Below, one piece after another: positions 13,556-23,857 of a stretch of DNA of 64,000 nt. Numbering within the stretch: the stretch's first letter is position 1; each line of letters starts with the position of its first letter. Position numbers and translations under genes: made by a program. The DNA comes from Colias croceus (Eukaryota > Arthropoda > Insecta > Lepidoptera > Pieridae). The DNA lies in contig NC_059539.1 in the NCBI RefSeq assembly GCF_905220415.1, positions 558,001-622,000 on the forward strand. Direction: 5' to 3'. The notes under the pieces are model-generated. The model did not search any database, was not told where the DNA came from, and worked only from the letters and a program-made list of their open reading frames with translations.

Positions 13556-13678
13556 AGCACGGCTGCAAGGAGTTCCGGTGCAAGCAGCGCGAGTTCTGCG
13601 TGAGCGCGGACCTCACGTGCGATGGAGTGGACCATTGTGCGGACGGCTCGGATGAGGACACGGCTACGCTGTGTCCGG
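13556..13678 (+). CDS. Exon encoding an LDL-receptor class A module
   Basis: Acceptor tccttccag at 13555 takes the phase-1 codon from the previous exon. The donor ccgg|gttagt at 13678/13679 again leaves phase 1, so the module is a symmetric 1-1 exon as is usual for LDLa. The translation holds all six cysteines (GCKEFRC, EFC, LTC, DHC, TLC) and the calcium-binding acidic cluster DGVDHCADGSDE. LDLa modules are about 40 residues and bind ligands in a calcium-dependent way. Placement directly after one CUB domain and directly before a transmembrane segment is the order seen in MIG-13-like and Neto-like membrane proteins. Confidence 0.93.
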
Positions 13679-14015
13679 GTTAGTATATACTATAAAAAAG
13701 AGTCTATCTTATACACAATCTTAACAGAAGGCCTACACGGAACAGCCTCACAATACGCAGCTCTAGCGAATGATGGAATATATTAACAAGTTTAAAAATG
13801 TATTTTAGCTACCTTCTGAGTTTTTTCCATCAAGTATCGAGAGATGAAAGAATTACAATTCGTGCAGGTTGATTGAGCGGGAGAGCCATTTTCTGACATT
13901 GTAGGATTTATTAGTAAGAGTAAACGAACAATTTGATGTTAGAATATGAATTACTCAGTAAATGATATTTTTCAAATACACATGGTCCTATTAGTTCGAT
14001 CACTTTATAGTGTAA

Positions 14016-14251
14016 CTAGCTGTTGCCCGCAGCTTCGCTTGCGTGGAAAAGATAAATTTTCATGTATAAGTTTTCATCCCCTATTTTACCCCTTTAGGAG
14101 ATGAATTTTCTAAAATCCTTTCTTAGGGGACGCCTAAGTTATGACATATCTACCTGCATGCCAAATTTCAGCCCGATACGTCCAGTGGTTTGGGCTGTGC
14201 GTTGATAGATCACTATATCAGTCACCTTTGAGTTTTATATATATATATAGA
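14016..14251 (-). mobile_element. Short non-autonomous Helitron, minus orientation
   Basis: Read on the minus strand it starts TCTATATATATATATAAAAC and ends with a decayed GC block and CTAG (plus-strand ctag at 14016-14019). It is the same family as the plus-oriented copy at 53996-54200, sharing the aaggtgactgatatagtgat block. Its 5-prime end lies only 27 bp before the transmembrane exon at 14279. Confidence 0.85.
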
Positions 14252-14278
14252 TTTCAATCATATGGTACGACATTCCAG

Positions 14279-14416
14279 AGAGCGGCGGCGGCAGCGCGGG
14301 CGAGGCGTGGGTGGCGGCGGGGGCCGGCGCCGCGGCGCTGGTGCTGCTGCTCGTGGTAGCGGCGCTCTGCTGCTACTGCCGCCGGAGAGCACCCAACCGA
14401 CGCACACATTTACATT
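14279..14416 (+). CDS. Exon encoding the transmembrane segment
   Basis: The acceptor cattccag at 14278 completes the phase-1 codon (E) and the frame reads ESGGGSAGEAWVAAGAGAAA, then LVLLLVVAALCCYC followed by RRRAPNRR. That is a Gly/Ser linker, one strongly hydrophobic helix, a juxtamembrane cysteine cluster that could be palmitoylated (inference), and a basic stop-transfer run: a type I single-pass protein. The donor catt|gtaact at 14416 is weaker than the others but gives phase 1, which the exon at 15827 needs. Without splicing the frame would run into the Helitron at 14435 and stop soon after. The exon is boxed between two Helitrons. Confidence 0.85.
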
Positions 14417-14434
14417 GTAACTTATATTTATTTA

Positions 14435-14623
14435 CTAGCTTACCGCCCGCGGCTTCGCCCGCTTTGTCTAAAACCTCATAAATTATATACTAAAACCTTC
14501 CCCATGAATCACTCTATTAAAAAAAACCGCATCAAAATCCGTTGCGTAGTTTTAAAAATTTAAGCATACAGAGGGACATAGGGACAGAGAAAGCGACTTT
14601 GTTTTAAGTATACTATGTAGTGA
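14435..14623 (-). mobile_element. Short non-autonomous Helitron, minus orientation
   Basis: The plus strand shows ctagcttaccgcccgcggct at the 3-prime terminus and ends tactatgtagtga, i.e. minus-strand 5-prime TCACTACATAGTA. It is the same type as the copy at 28342-28522 at its 3-prime end. It begins 18 bp after the donor of the transmembrane exon. Confidence 0.82.
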
Positions 14624-14629
14624 TGATTA

Positions 14630-14811
14630 CTAGCTTCTTCGGCAAACGTTGTTCTACCTTACTCTTATCATTTAGGTCTATGTAAAAAAGATGTTGGCCG
14701 ATTTTCAGATCTACTCAATAGGCACACAAAATTTAATCAGAATCGGTCCAGTCGTTTCGGAGAAGTATGGTAACTAATATGGTGATAGGATAATTTTATA
14801 TAATTATAAGA
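14630..14811 (-). mobile_element. Degenerate Helitron, minus orientation
   Basis: A third Helitron-like unit immediately after the previous one: plus-strand ctagcttcttcggcaaacg at its 3-prime terminus, an internal aatcggtccagtcgtttcgg block (the conserved accgatt region seen in the other copies), and 5-prime TCTTATAATTATATAAAATT on the minus strand. Confidence 0.65.
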
Positions 14812-14889
14812 AGGTAATATTTTTTTCTCTGGAATGAGGTATAATTTTGAATTTTTTGCAACGTAGGTGATATTTATTCTACAGTTTTG

Positions 14890-15620
14890 AAGTTAAACTT
14901 TTTTATCGGGGTTGGAAAAAAATTTAGTGTAACATTTTTTCGTTACGCGTGACATTTTTCCGTTACGCGCCATCTTTTTCCTATCCCTACCACGCGTGAT
15001 TCGTATTTCTGTAAAGTTGCATACCTAACTATAGTAAATTATTTTTTGAAAAAATAAGGTCATTAAGAAGTTTCACTTCTTACGTGTACACGTTACACTA
15101 GTACACGCACACAATTTTTTTGTTGATTATTATTGTAATTTTAATTAATGTAATTTTTTTTTTTATTAATGAGTAAATTGTATTGTAAATTTGACCTCCC
15201 TATCGCATTGGGTAAACTGTAATGGTAGGAATGGTTTTATATAAATAAATAAAATTATTGAAGTGAAACTTTTTTATCGGGGTTGGAAAAAAATTTAGTG
15301 TAACATTTTTTCATTACGCGCCATCTTTTTCTTATCCCTACCACGTGTGATTCGTATTCCTGTAAAGTTGCATACCTACCTATAGTAAATTATTTTTTGA
15401 AAAATAAGATCATAAAGAAGTTTCACTTCTTACGTGTGTACACTAGTACACGCACACAATTTTTTTTGTTGATTATTATAGTAATCTTATTTAATGGAAT
15501 ATTTTTTTTTGTATTAATGAGTAAATTGTATTGTAAATTTGACCTCCCTATCGCATTGGGTAAACTGTAAAGGTAGGAATGGTTTTATATAATATGTATA
15601 AATAAATGAAATAAATAAAA
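14890..15620 (+). repeat. Tandem duplication of a 0.37-kb block
   Basis: The block beginning cttttttatcggggttgg and ending near ggaatggttttatat occurs twice head to tail (about 14890-15258 and 15259-15620) with small indels. The first copy keeps an extra cgttacgcgtgacattttt segment. It contains the string gaagtttcacttcttacgtg. No coding capacity; it is unclassified. Confidence 0.85.
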
Positions 15621-15653
15621 AAAGACGTGTGGCACTCGGGGACTGCTACGGTA

Positions 15654-15787
15654 AAGCTATTGCATAGCATGCCTTCAAGCCACACCTCCGTGCCCGTCGA
15701 AGTGGGGAGCGTGAGGTTTTTTCGTTACGGAATTTCTGAATTCGGTCCCCGCGCTCAAGGCCCGCGATAGAAGCTATGCAATAGCTT
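15654..15787. repeat. Foldback element with AAGCTATTGCATAG ends
   Basis: A 14-bp perfect inverted terminal repeat, AAGCTATTGCATAG at 15654-15667 and its complement at 15774-15787, encloses a GC-rich interior (cgtgcccgtcgaagtgggga). The size and structure fit a small non-autonomous foldback element. No clear target duplication was found. It ends 39 bp before the exon at 15827. Confidence 0.6.
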
Positions 15788-15826
15788 AAAAATTATTATA
15801 ACTAAAAACTTAATTTCTTATTGCAG

Positions 15827-15938
15827 TAGATCAAATGGCAAGCAGCAACGGTGCCGGCGGGAAGGGCGCGGCGCCCTGCTCGCCGGGCAGCGCCACGCGG
15901 CTGCCGGGAAACTGGGCGCACCCTGCGGGCCCGCGCGG
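15827..15938 (+). CDS. Exon encoding part of the cytoplasmic tail
   Basis: Acceptor ttattgcag at 15826 completes the phase-1 codon (T+TA, Leu). The frame reads DQMASSNGAGGKGAAPC then SPGSATRLPGNWAHPAGPR. The donor cgcgg|gtaggt at 15938/15939 leaves phase 2. The sequence is low-complexity Gly/Ala/Pro/Ser, consistent with an unstructured intracellular tail, and very GC-rich compared with its flanks. The exon is supported by strong splice sites and phase fit rather than by a domain. Confidence 0.78.
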
Positions 15939-15964
15939 GTAGGTGCACATTACTTACATCCGGT

Positions 15965-15993
15965 GCACACACACACACACACACACACACACA
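15965..15993. repeat. (CA)n microsatellite
   Basis: An uninterrupted CA dinucleotide run, 26 bases downstream of the donor at 15938. Confidence 0.95.
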
Positions 15994-16082
15994 GCAGTGG
16001 TGTACAGACTTACATACTGACTGACTTACACAATCACATAACACATTTTCATAGTTACGTATGGAAATTCTTAATTACTGTA

Positions 16083-16306
16083 CTAGATTTCCTCCCGCGG
16101 CTTCGCCCGCGTTTGCAAAGAAAAACCCGCATAGTTCCCGTTTCCGTGGGATTTCCGGGATAAAAACTATCCTATGTGTTAATCCAAGTTACCCTCTATA
16201 TGTGTGCTAAATTTCATTGTAATCGGTTCAGTAGTTTTTACGTGAAAGAGTAACAAACATCCATACATCCATACAAACTTTCACCTTTATAATATAATAT
16301 ATTAGA
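16083..16306 (-). mobile_element. Short non-autonomous Helitron, minus orientation
   Basis: The plus strand shows ctagatttcctcccgcggct at the 3-prime terminus. On the minus strand the 5-prime end is TCTAATATATTATATTATAA. It shares gtgggatttccgggataaaa with the copies at 23858 and 54503. Confidence 0.85.
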
Positions 16307-16555
16307 TTATATTAATATGAAATTCTGTTTGTTTCTTTGTCTTTCTTTCACGTCGTGATGCGCACGAAAGTATTTTTTTTTTGTGTCTGAAGGCTAGAAA
16401 ATAATATATGATTCTTACCACGTTGAAATATTTCATTTACTTAGAAATTTCTTTTCCCACACGGACGAACAGGCGGGTAACAGCTATTTGAATAACGCTT
16501 AGAAAATTAAAGACAACGATAATAATGATCTTTTTTGTGTGCACATATTATAATA

Positions 16556-16736
16556 CTAGCTGTTTCCCGCGGTTTCACACGCATTGCTCCGCTCCTGTTA
16601 GTCTTAGCGTGATGATATACAGCCTATAGCCTTCCGCAATAAATGGGCTATCTAACACCGAAATAATTTTTGAAATCGGACAAGTAGTTCCTGAGATTAG
16701 ATCGTTCACAAACAAACAATCTCTTTAGCTTTAAAA
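16556..16736 (-). mobile_element. 5-prime-clipped Helitron, minus orientation
   Basis: Plus-strand ctagctgtttcccgcggttt at the 3-prime terminus; internal blocks match the 25705 and 60130 copies (atgggctatctaacaccgaa in reverse sense). Its 5-prime end is missing where the plus-oriented copy at 16737 begins, so the two are joined head to head, probably by a nested or adjacent insertion. Confidence 0.75.
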
Positions 16737-16979
16737 TCCATACCAATATTATAAATGCGAAAGTAACTCTGTCTGTCTGTCAGAAAAATAGTAACTCAAT
16801 CAAGCCTAAACTATTGAACCAATTTTCATGAAATTTGGTATGGAGATATTTTGATACCCGAGAAAGGACATAAGCTACTTTTTATCCCGGGAAAATAACG
16901 CAATCCCGGAAATCTCACGGGAACGGGAAATATGCGGGTTTTTCTTTGACTGCGCGGGCGAAGCCGCGGGCCGAAACCT
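16737..16979 (+). mobile_element. Helitron, plus orientation, 3-prime terminus lost
   Basis: Starts TCCATACCAATATTATAAAT, with the gtctgtctgtc run and the gcgcgggcgaagccgcgggc block, but runs into a T-rich stretch instead of ending in CTAG. Confidence 0.8.
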
Positions 16980-17147
16980 TTTTTTTTCACGGAAATCTTC
17001 CAAAGATACCCACGGCCCCCGGGGAAGGAGCCGAGGGTTATGTCGGATTCTTACCGACTAAAACCCCACTGTGTTCCGTCGAGCCGCTTTAATGATGGGG
17101 CCGCGGGTATTGATTAGAATTCTTCCGCGACGAAACCTAGTACTAGT
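16980..17147. other. Unclassified GC-rich repeat-like insert
   Basis: A T-rich run is followed by a GC-rich stretch (cacggcccccggggaaggag; tcgagccgctttaatgatgg) unlike the neighbouring intron. It looks like a decayed transposon fragment, but no family was recognised. Confidence 0.4.
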
Positions 17148-17450
17148 CATTAAGATAATATTACTTCGTATGGAGGAGACACCACGAACAAAATCTGTGC
17201 GCCATTTTTTTGCTCTAACTAAGTTTTAAAAATTATTATCTAGTTAGGTACTTACCGATGAAAGTAATTCCTTTGCACTTTTCCGTATTATTTGTATTAT
17301 TTGTGCAATATCGTAACACACACGAAGGCATATTTGATGCGTTTCACTTTAAAACAAATAAAAAATGAGCGTGCAGTTACGCCATATGGCGTATGTTGAG
17401 CGGAGCATAAGTGATGTAGGCGGTGTCGTCTCCATATGTATATCTCAATG
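17148..17450 (-). mobile_element. MITE with CATTGAGATA ends, long version
   Basis: Ends are cattaagata (17148) and tatctcaatg (17450), an imperfect 10-bp terminal inverted repeat with a wider inverted region (atggaggagacaccacgaac against ggtgtcgtctccatatg). The flanks gtactagt and gcattagt agree at six of eight bases, consistent with a decayed 8-bp target duplication. The shorter opposite-oriented copy at 59813-59975 has the same ends and a perfect 8-bp duplication. An extra segment of roughly 130 bp (about 17216-17345) is present here and absent there. The element ends 34 bp before the last coding exon. Confidence 0.8.
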
Positions 17451-17484
17451 GCATTAGTATAGATAATGTGATGAGTAAGGAGCA

Positions 17485-17588
17485 GGGCTGGGGTGCAGGT
17501 ACAGGGCGGCGCGCCCGGGCCGCCTGCGGGCGCGGGCGCTGCGCTGAGCGGCGCGGGCGCCCCGCACAAGGACGAGTGGTTCGTCTGA
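17485..17588 (+). CDS. Terminal coding exon, C-terminus ...DEWFV
   Basis: The previous exon ends in phase 2. An acceptor at gcag|ggct (17484/17485) gives G-AGVQVQGGAPGPPAGAGAA and then HKDEWFV and the stop tga at 17586-17588. The frame is in register and free of stops; an upstream tga in the same frame limits the exon on the left. The acceptor has no pyrimidine tract; a second candidate, gtgcag at 17497, would not give the required phase. The residues are again low-complexity Gly/Ala/Pro. The final W-F-V could be a class II PDZ ligand (inference). A MITE inserted just upstream may explain the poor acceptor context. Confidence 0.68.
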
Positions 17589-17831
17589 GGCGGCCCGGTC
17601 GGGCCCGCGGGGAGGGGGCGCCGTACCGGCCCCCGACCGCTCCCAGCCTCCCGGCTCACACCGGCCGAACGAGTTTGTCAGCTACGTCTTTTGTCTGCAC
17701 TCTACACTATACAGGATGTTCCGTTTTGTATCTATGTTTGTGAATGAATATTTTTGTGACATACATAGGATGTTCCTTTTTTTAATTGTGTTTATGTTTG
17801 AGGTAAAGTGTTAAATAATTTCATGTTTGGC

Positions 17832-17837
17832 AATAAA
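17832..17837 (+). terminator. Poly(A) signal AATAAA (proximal)
   Basis: AATAAA in the first duplicated block of the 3-prime UTR, 244 bp after the stop codon. Confidence 0.6.
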
Positions 17838-17937
17838 GAAATGAATTATTTATTATATGACATACACTATACAGGATGTTCCGTTTTTTACTTGTGTTTA
17901 TGTTTGAGGTAAAGTGTTAAATAATTTCATGTATGGC

Positions 17938-17943
17938 AATAAA
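17938..17943 (+). terminator. Poly(A) signal AATAAA (distal)
   Basis: AATAAA in the second duplicated block, followed by T- and GT-rich sequence (tgtgttgtt, tttttgtgttag), a plausible downstream element. Likely the main end of the transcript. Confidence 0.6.
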
Positions 17944-18841
17944 GAATGATGTCTAAATTGTGTTGTTTAAAAATGTGTGTACTTTTTGTGTTAGTTTATT
18001 TGTCAATTAATTTATTATGGTTTAAATTAACAGCTTTAATTTTAAATCGATTGTTTTATGATTCGTTCATTTGTGTCCTTTAATTCAATCAATTTGTATA
18101 ATCGGATATTGTTAGTTTTATTTTCTTTCACTTACACTTGTAGGTTATTATAACACTGGAAATTATTTGAAATTATAATCGTAAAAGCCCCAAATTATTT
18201 TGTATTTGTTTACATTCAATTCAGCGCCATCTACTTCCATTAAAAAGTGATTATAACTTTACCATGTAATTTTGACGAACTTTGATAATTTTTTTATTAT
18301 CATTAATCTTTGTTATTACAAAGTTATCATACTATCATAGACTGGATTTCATTTATGTTTTGAACTTTCATTATTGAAAATTGCATTTACCGATAAAAAG
18401 ACTTAGTAATAAATATGACAATACTCTAACCGGCCGATGAGCAAGGCAGTTCCACACACGCTACACGCACACACACATACACATATCTGAAATACAAATT
18501 TTATCTTTACGGTTTAAATTTTAAACATTTAAAAATTCTAGCGCCGCAATTAAAATCGTTGTAAATTGATTTCAACGCCATCTATATTTAATTACAAGTA
18601 AATACACGACGAATTCGTTGTGTAAGAAAGAAGTGATCATGAATAAAATGACCACGATTTTAATCGCTGTGCTAGAAAGAGTGATACTCCGAACTAAATA
18701 TCATATACAGGACCAGATATAGCAATAATAACCGATTCAATTTATATTTAATGCAATCTTATCTTTTTATATATTTAATCTGGATAAGTTATGCGAGATT
18801 TTTATAATCAAAAGATTGTAGTTTCATATTTGAAATGGGAA

Positions 18842-18953
18842 TGTTTTACACATTTTTAAATTAAAGACTTTAAAATTAAAACAACCGTTCAAAAGAGCGT
18901 GAGTAGACATATCTTAAAATTTTTCAAAGTCTTTAATTTCAAAATGTGAAACA
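18842..18953. repeat. Imperfect inverted repeat (hairpin) about 112 bp
   Basis: The left arm tgttttacacatttttaaat and taaagacttt pairs with the right arm aaagtctttaatttcaaaat and gtgaaaca, roughly 38 bp per arm around a 35-bp centre. Could be a small foldback element; no target duplication seen. Confidence 0.65.
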
Positions 18954-20827
18954 GTTTTAGTGGCGTAACTATAATGACTACCCATAGGTAATTCATCGGC
19001 TAGGAACCATAACCACAAAGTTCACTCACAGGACTTGGTTCACTAGTAAATATTATTTACTTACTGTCTTGGCATTTGGCCCTTTCAGTAGAGAATCGTA
19101 TTGCCTGGATCGTCTTATTGTTACGTCACTAAGTTTTTAGTCATATTCCTCTAGGATCTATGTATTCTTGTGTGCACGCAGCGTGTCAGGTGGGTATCAC
19201 TGCTGATGTTTTTACATCAATTGTATATGAGATTTATATGATAGTGTCGTATGACGTATGCTCTTATATTTTCTACTTTATCATATCTGTTGGTATGTGG
19301 AATGTTATGATGTTTCTGCGAGTATTCATGTGGATTATGGTGACTTACAAGATTTTCTAATGTATTTGGTAAGAATATTCAAGTGACTCTAATAATATTT
19401 ATAACTTATTGAGTAACGTATTGAGCCTAAATAAGACAGCTATTAAAGTCAGTAACATCTCAAAATCTATATTAAACTGTAGTATACTTTAAGATGTTAG
19501 TTCTGTTAAAAGGATAACTATATAAGAAATACCATAACAGTCCTTCATGATCCAACCTAAAATAAATCTTGTGGCGTCGTGTACAGAGTGTTATTTCGAA
19601 TGTGAATATACGTGGATACCAAATGATTTGTGTGATGCGCCACCTACCTGCTTGAGACATATCTATGGCGATAATAATTGATAAAAAATGGTGGATCGCG
19701 GTCAAGTTAAACTATTAAACTGTATGGTAAAGTGCACAAGAAGTAAGCTGACAACATTTTTTCAATTGACGTTCTTCGTCGGATCGATATTCTTAGATAG
19801 ATTGATTATAGCAACGGAAGGATTTGGTAAAGGAATGAAGCATTTTTAAATTAATAGAAGAACGTTTGAAAACCTAACTTTTAGCATAATGTGTTACAAA
19901 TATGTACAAGTTTTTTTGTTTGACCTATATGATTACCTATGTAACTAGGTGTTTCAATTAACTTCAAGAATAATATAACAATATTGTCATTTACTTTTCG
20001 TAACTGTTATTTCAAATAAATGAAGAACGATCAAGTAGAAATGACATTGATGGTTTCAGAACGATTTTTATGAAGTGTTACGAATGGTTAAAATCATGTA
20101 GACTTAGCAAGACCGCGATCCCGCCAACTTCAAACAATAAAATATTTATAAGATCGGAAAGTTTTATACGTTTCCTAATATTTTGCATTACAATATAAAC
20201 ATAATCATGACTCATAATCATAGAATAGAAGAATTGTATGTATAAATTTAATTTTAATATAGATAAGTGTGTCCTAAAGTTTATGAGATGTTGACGCGTA
20301 TGTTCGTACCTTTAAATTGTACTTGTATATTATCGCGCTGATAATAATCTGATAAATCTATCCGATTGTATGTAATAATAATTTTAGTGGACTTTTTTTA
20401 GACTCGTTTAGTGGGCGCGCCGCGTCATCGTATTTTGGTGTTAATGCAGTGTAAATTTATTATGACATTAAACATTTTTGGCTTATTGTTCGTATTTTGT
20501 TGTATTATTGTAAAAACCTTTTATCCCTATCCTCTGATGAACATTATAATTGCTGGATATATAGGTAAACCAGAATCTGATGGCAATTGGGGAAATCAAA
20601 ATTTTGAGTGTGCAACCCTAGGGAAAATGGACTGACCGATCTTGATACTGCTTATTTTTTATTTTGTCCTCAACATCATTAGTCACATTACATAAGTGAA
20701 CAATACTGTACCAAATAATGAGATATCCACTTAATATTTTGTAGGTACTACTTACATGTATAATATACATATTACTTTTATCTATGTAATACATATTATT
20801 ATTTACACATACCTATATTTGTATATT

Positions 20828-20870
20828 CATTATCATTAAGCCATGTAAAAACATGGATGTAATGATAATG
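20828..20870. repeat. Compact two-tier hairpin
   Basis: cattatcatta pairs with taatgataatg and, inside it, ccatgt pairs with acatgg around an aaaa loop. The 43 bp fold almost completely. Intergenic; role unknown. Confidence 0.6.
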
Positions 20871-22180
20871 CAGATCAAAACTAGATAATGCTAATATTTT
20901 TTTTATAAAATAAAATAACAATAAAATAAAATAAAACTATGTTTATTTTCGTAAGTATTAACAGATACACAAACAATTATAAAATTGACTTGGACAGCTT
21001 GGACTTGACGCATAGCCGAATTGGAAACTCCTGTAATAAGTTTTCATAAAATTATATTGTAATCAAAAAACAATATTATAGTTACCTACTATATATTTTT
21101 AATTTTAAGTATCAAAACGGGTAAGTCCAATTTACCAATAAAATATTCAAAATTGAAAATTGTGATGTGTTTGACCCTTCTTCATCGAATGTTTTTCTAT
21201 AAACATTATAAACAACACCTCTTGCTTGTGATCGCAGCGGCTTTTTCGACATCTTCGAAGATTTTTTAGACAAAATCCTAAAAATTATTCAAGAATTGCA
21301 AAGAAGACAAATAATTTGACAATCATTTTGATAGTTGTCAAATAAAATTGCCATATGAAAATCTTTTATTTCTTAAATATAAATATGCCATCAGATTCTG
21401 GTAGACCTATATTATCTAATAAAACACTTTTCATGATTTGCAATCACTCATAAATCATAAACTAATTGACATATTTTTGATTAGCGCCATCTAACAATTT
21501 GATCTATAACTACTATAACTATTTGATTCACGCCTATAATATTACAATATGAGTGATAAATCAATATTTATAAAAAAACAGGTCAAAAGAATGGAATATT
21601 ATTCATCTGACATTCTTGAAATTATCCATTCTTAAGAAATATGCTTACAAAAGTAGATAGTTGTTAAGTACGACCACTTGACTTTTGCCACAGCGCCATC
21701 TATGTGATAGTACTGAAACTGCGAAGAGGAGTCAATGTAGAGGACGAAGAAAGCTTCGTCAGTCGCTACACAGAGCTTTCAGATATATTTTCTAAATATT
21801 AATTTCATGATTTAAACATACAATTAAAACATAAATTTGCCAAAAATTATATCAATTTTTCCATACTGTATTTGAATTTACACTTTCTTAATATTTTTAT
21901 GGAAGGGTTAATATGCGAGAGCTTTTTCGAAGCTTTTACTTCGTAAATAGTAGCCACAGCTTTAGTAAGCCCGTATTCGTCGAGGAGGTCGGTTTGTCGC
22001 GCGTTGTTAAAACCGACGTGCGTTTTATTTACGAAAACTTGTGTTAAACTTATTCCAATGAATTAAACCATAGTTTAATTTATCTTTTTTATAGGTAATG
22101 TGATTTTACAGTGTATGTGTGGACTGGACGATGTGAAATACGTGTTTTTAATATAATTTGAAATAGTTAAGTGATGTAGG

Positions 22181-22259
22181 ATGTGGCGGTTCCTCGTTTT
22201 ACTGTTGATAGCTAGCTGCGCTGATGGGAGAGGCAAGAAGCACAGGAACCATAAACCTG
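22181..22259 (+). CDS. Laminin alpha subunit, exon 1 (signal peptide)
   Basis: The ATG at 22181 starts MWRFLVLLLIASCADGRGKK, then HRNHKP: a short basic start, a hydrophobic core and a small-residue cleavage region (S-C-A-D-G), i.e. a signal peptide for secretion. The donor cctg|gtttgt at 22259/22260 leaves phase 1, which matches the acceptor at 56450 exactly. Assignment to laminin rests on the downstream exons; this exon alone would not be recognised. Laminin alpha chains are secreted and assemble with beta and gamma chains into basement-membrane heterotrimers. Confidence 0.72.
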
Positions 22260-22520
22260 GTTTGTGTTTTAATCCTAGTTTAATTTAGTCAATACTTTAT
22301 TGTGCGTTTGATAGCGTGAACTTGAAAAATACTGATTCGAATTATTATTGAACATTACAGTTACATACAATATCAATAAACTTATTTATACGTAAGTAAA
22401 CAATAAATATTAAAATAAATCTTACGAAAAATATTGTTATTATTGCACTGAACTGCAATTAAAAATTTTGAAATACTTTTCATGAGAGTAGATACAAAAA
22501 GCTCTATATCTTGAGACTTG

Positions 22521-22562
22521 AAGAAAAAGAGACGAATTAGGAATAATTCGTCTCTTTTTCTT
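22521..22562. repeat. Perfect 19-bp stem hairpin
   Basis: aagaaaaagagacgaatta is followed by the 4-base loop ggaa and its exact complement. Perfect pairing is unusual by chance; too short for a standard pre-miRNA. Confidence 0.75.
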
Positions 22563-23857
22563 TTTACGAATAATTTCATTTATTCATTACAACAATAATT
22601 ACTATAATATTAAACATAAAATAAGAGCTCTATAGAGAAAAATAAAGAGAAACATTTAGTAATAATTGGCTGGTTAATTTAAAAGCTCAATAGGTTGTTA
22701 CATGAACACAATGATTATAGTAACGAAGAACCTAGTTATTATGCGAAATTGGATGGACATTGTATTACATACGTATTATTTAGTAATAACTTTTAACAAC
22801 AAACATTTGAAACAAAGAAATTAAGACTCATATTATACTTTATAAGAATCATTGTCTAAAAAAAATATTGCCGTGAACGTAAGTATAATGGTATGCGAGC
22901 TTTAATTATTAGTATTCAAATCGAGCCACTTATTCGGGACTCCCGCAGGTATATTTGATAAAAACAATGTACTCAGAAACAATTAAGTTACAGATGAAAT
23001 AGTTACCTAAGTGAGTATACTTTTCAATGCCTTTCATCGCAAAGATTTTCTATTTAAAATTCTGAACATCAAAATGGAATATCTAACGTACTATTAATAC
23101 CCATTTCACAAACACTTCCCTACAAGTAAAAATCCTGTTTATAAAAGCGTGTAAGGTTTGAAAATAAAAGCGTTTTAAGCACGATCAGGGAGATGTGATA
23201 ATGGAGTGCCAGGAGCCGATAATTGACGAGAACGGGAAGTTTATTTCGAGGTTCCACATCAGATGTAGACGATCTGATAGTAATGTTGGGAGTTTGTTAA
23301 ATAGTTCTATAGATATTAATGGATGTGGTGCAGAGGTGTTAAAATAAAGATTGACTTTAGATATTGTAAAGTGTTAGAACGTTATACGATTCAGGATGTT
23401 CCTAAATACAAGATATAGGACACGCGATTATTTTATATTGGAGTGTGGATAGTTAATCCATCCACACAATAATAATTATTGTTCATAATTTAATTCATAA
23501 TTTATAAAATTCATAAATAATTATGAAGTCGGACTTCGAACATAGAGCATCTGAATTCATTTCAATCGGACACTGTAAATAAATAAGAGTTAAATTTAAA
23601 AATATACCTACCTATTGAATTCTGCAATTTTCATATATTACAAAATTGAGAATTTCAATTTCATGGATCCTGTTTCCGAATCGATTTTATGGATATATAC
23701 TTTGAAGAACGTTGTTACGATCGATTTTTTACCTCTATTCATTTCTATCCTTGATGGATTGTTATATTGTAAGTTCATATTTTGTATTTTAAATACATTT
23801 ATTTATAAGAAGAGTATTTAAACCTTTACATACCGTCCATACATATCTATCGTAATA

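Larger units (their letters stand above)
17765..17946 (+). repeat. Duplicated 76-bp block carrying a poly(A) signal
   Basis: The block from aggatgttcc through gtaaagtgttaaataattt to caataaagaa occurs at about 17768-17840 and again at about 17874-17946. A third partial copy of its left edge (acactatacaggatgttccg) lies at about 17703. Each full copy supplies its own AATAAA. Confidence 0.85.
17589..17965 (+). other. 3-prime UTR of the CUB-LDLa gene
   Basis: Follows the stop at 17588. GC-rich for about 100 bp, then AT-rich with two AATAAA signals. The true cleavage site cannot be fixed from sequence; it is expected 10-30 bp after one of the signals. Confidence 0.65.
17966..22180. other. Intergenic region and presumed laminin promoter/5-prime UTR
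   Basis: No gene recognised. It holds two hairpin repeats (18842-18953, 20828-20870). The last 450 bp contain tcagtc at 21759-21764, a match to the arthropod initiator, and a GC-richer stretch around 21965-22030 (gtttgtcgcgcgttgttaaa). Both are compatible with a promoter and 5-prime UTR for the ATG at 22181, but the start site is not established. Confidence 0.5.

Noticed and set aside
17423..17743. 106-codon plus-strand and 120-codon minus-strand frames over the last exon
   Set aside because: Both are shadows of GC-rich coding sequence; only the frame ending DEWFV joins the previous exon in phase.
20411..20635. 74-codon frame with a hydrophobic segment in the intergenic region
   Set aside because: Chance-like AT-rich composition, no recognised domain, no splice or poly(A) context.
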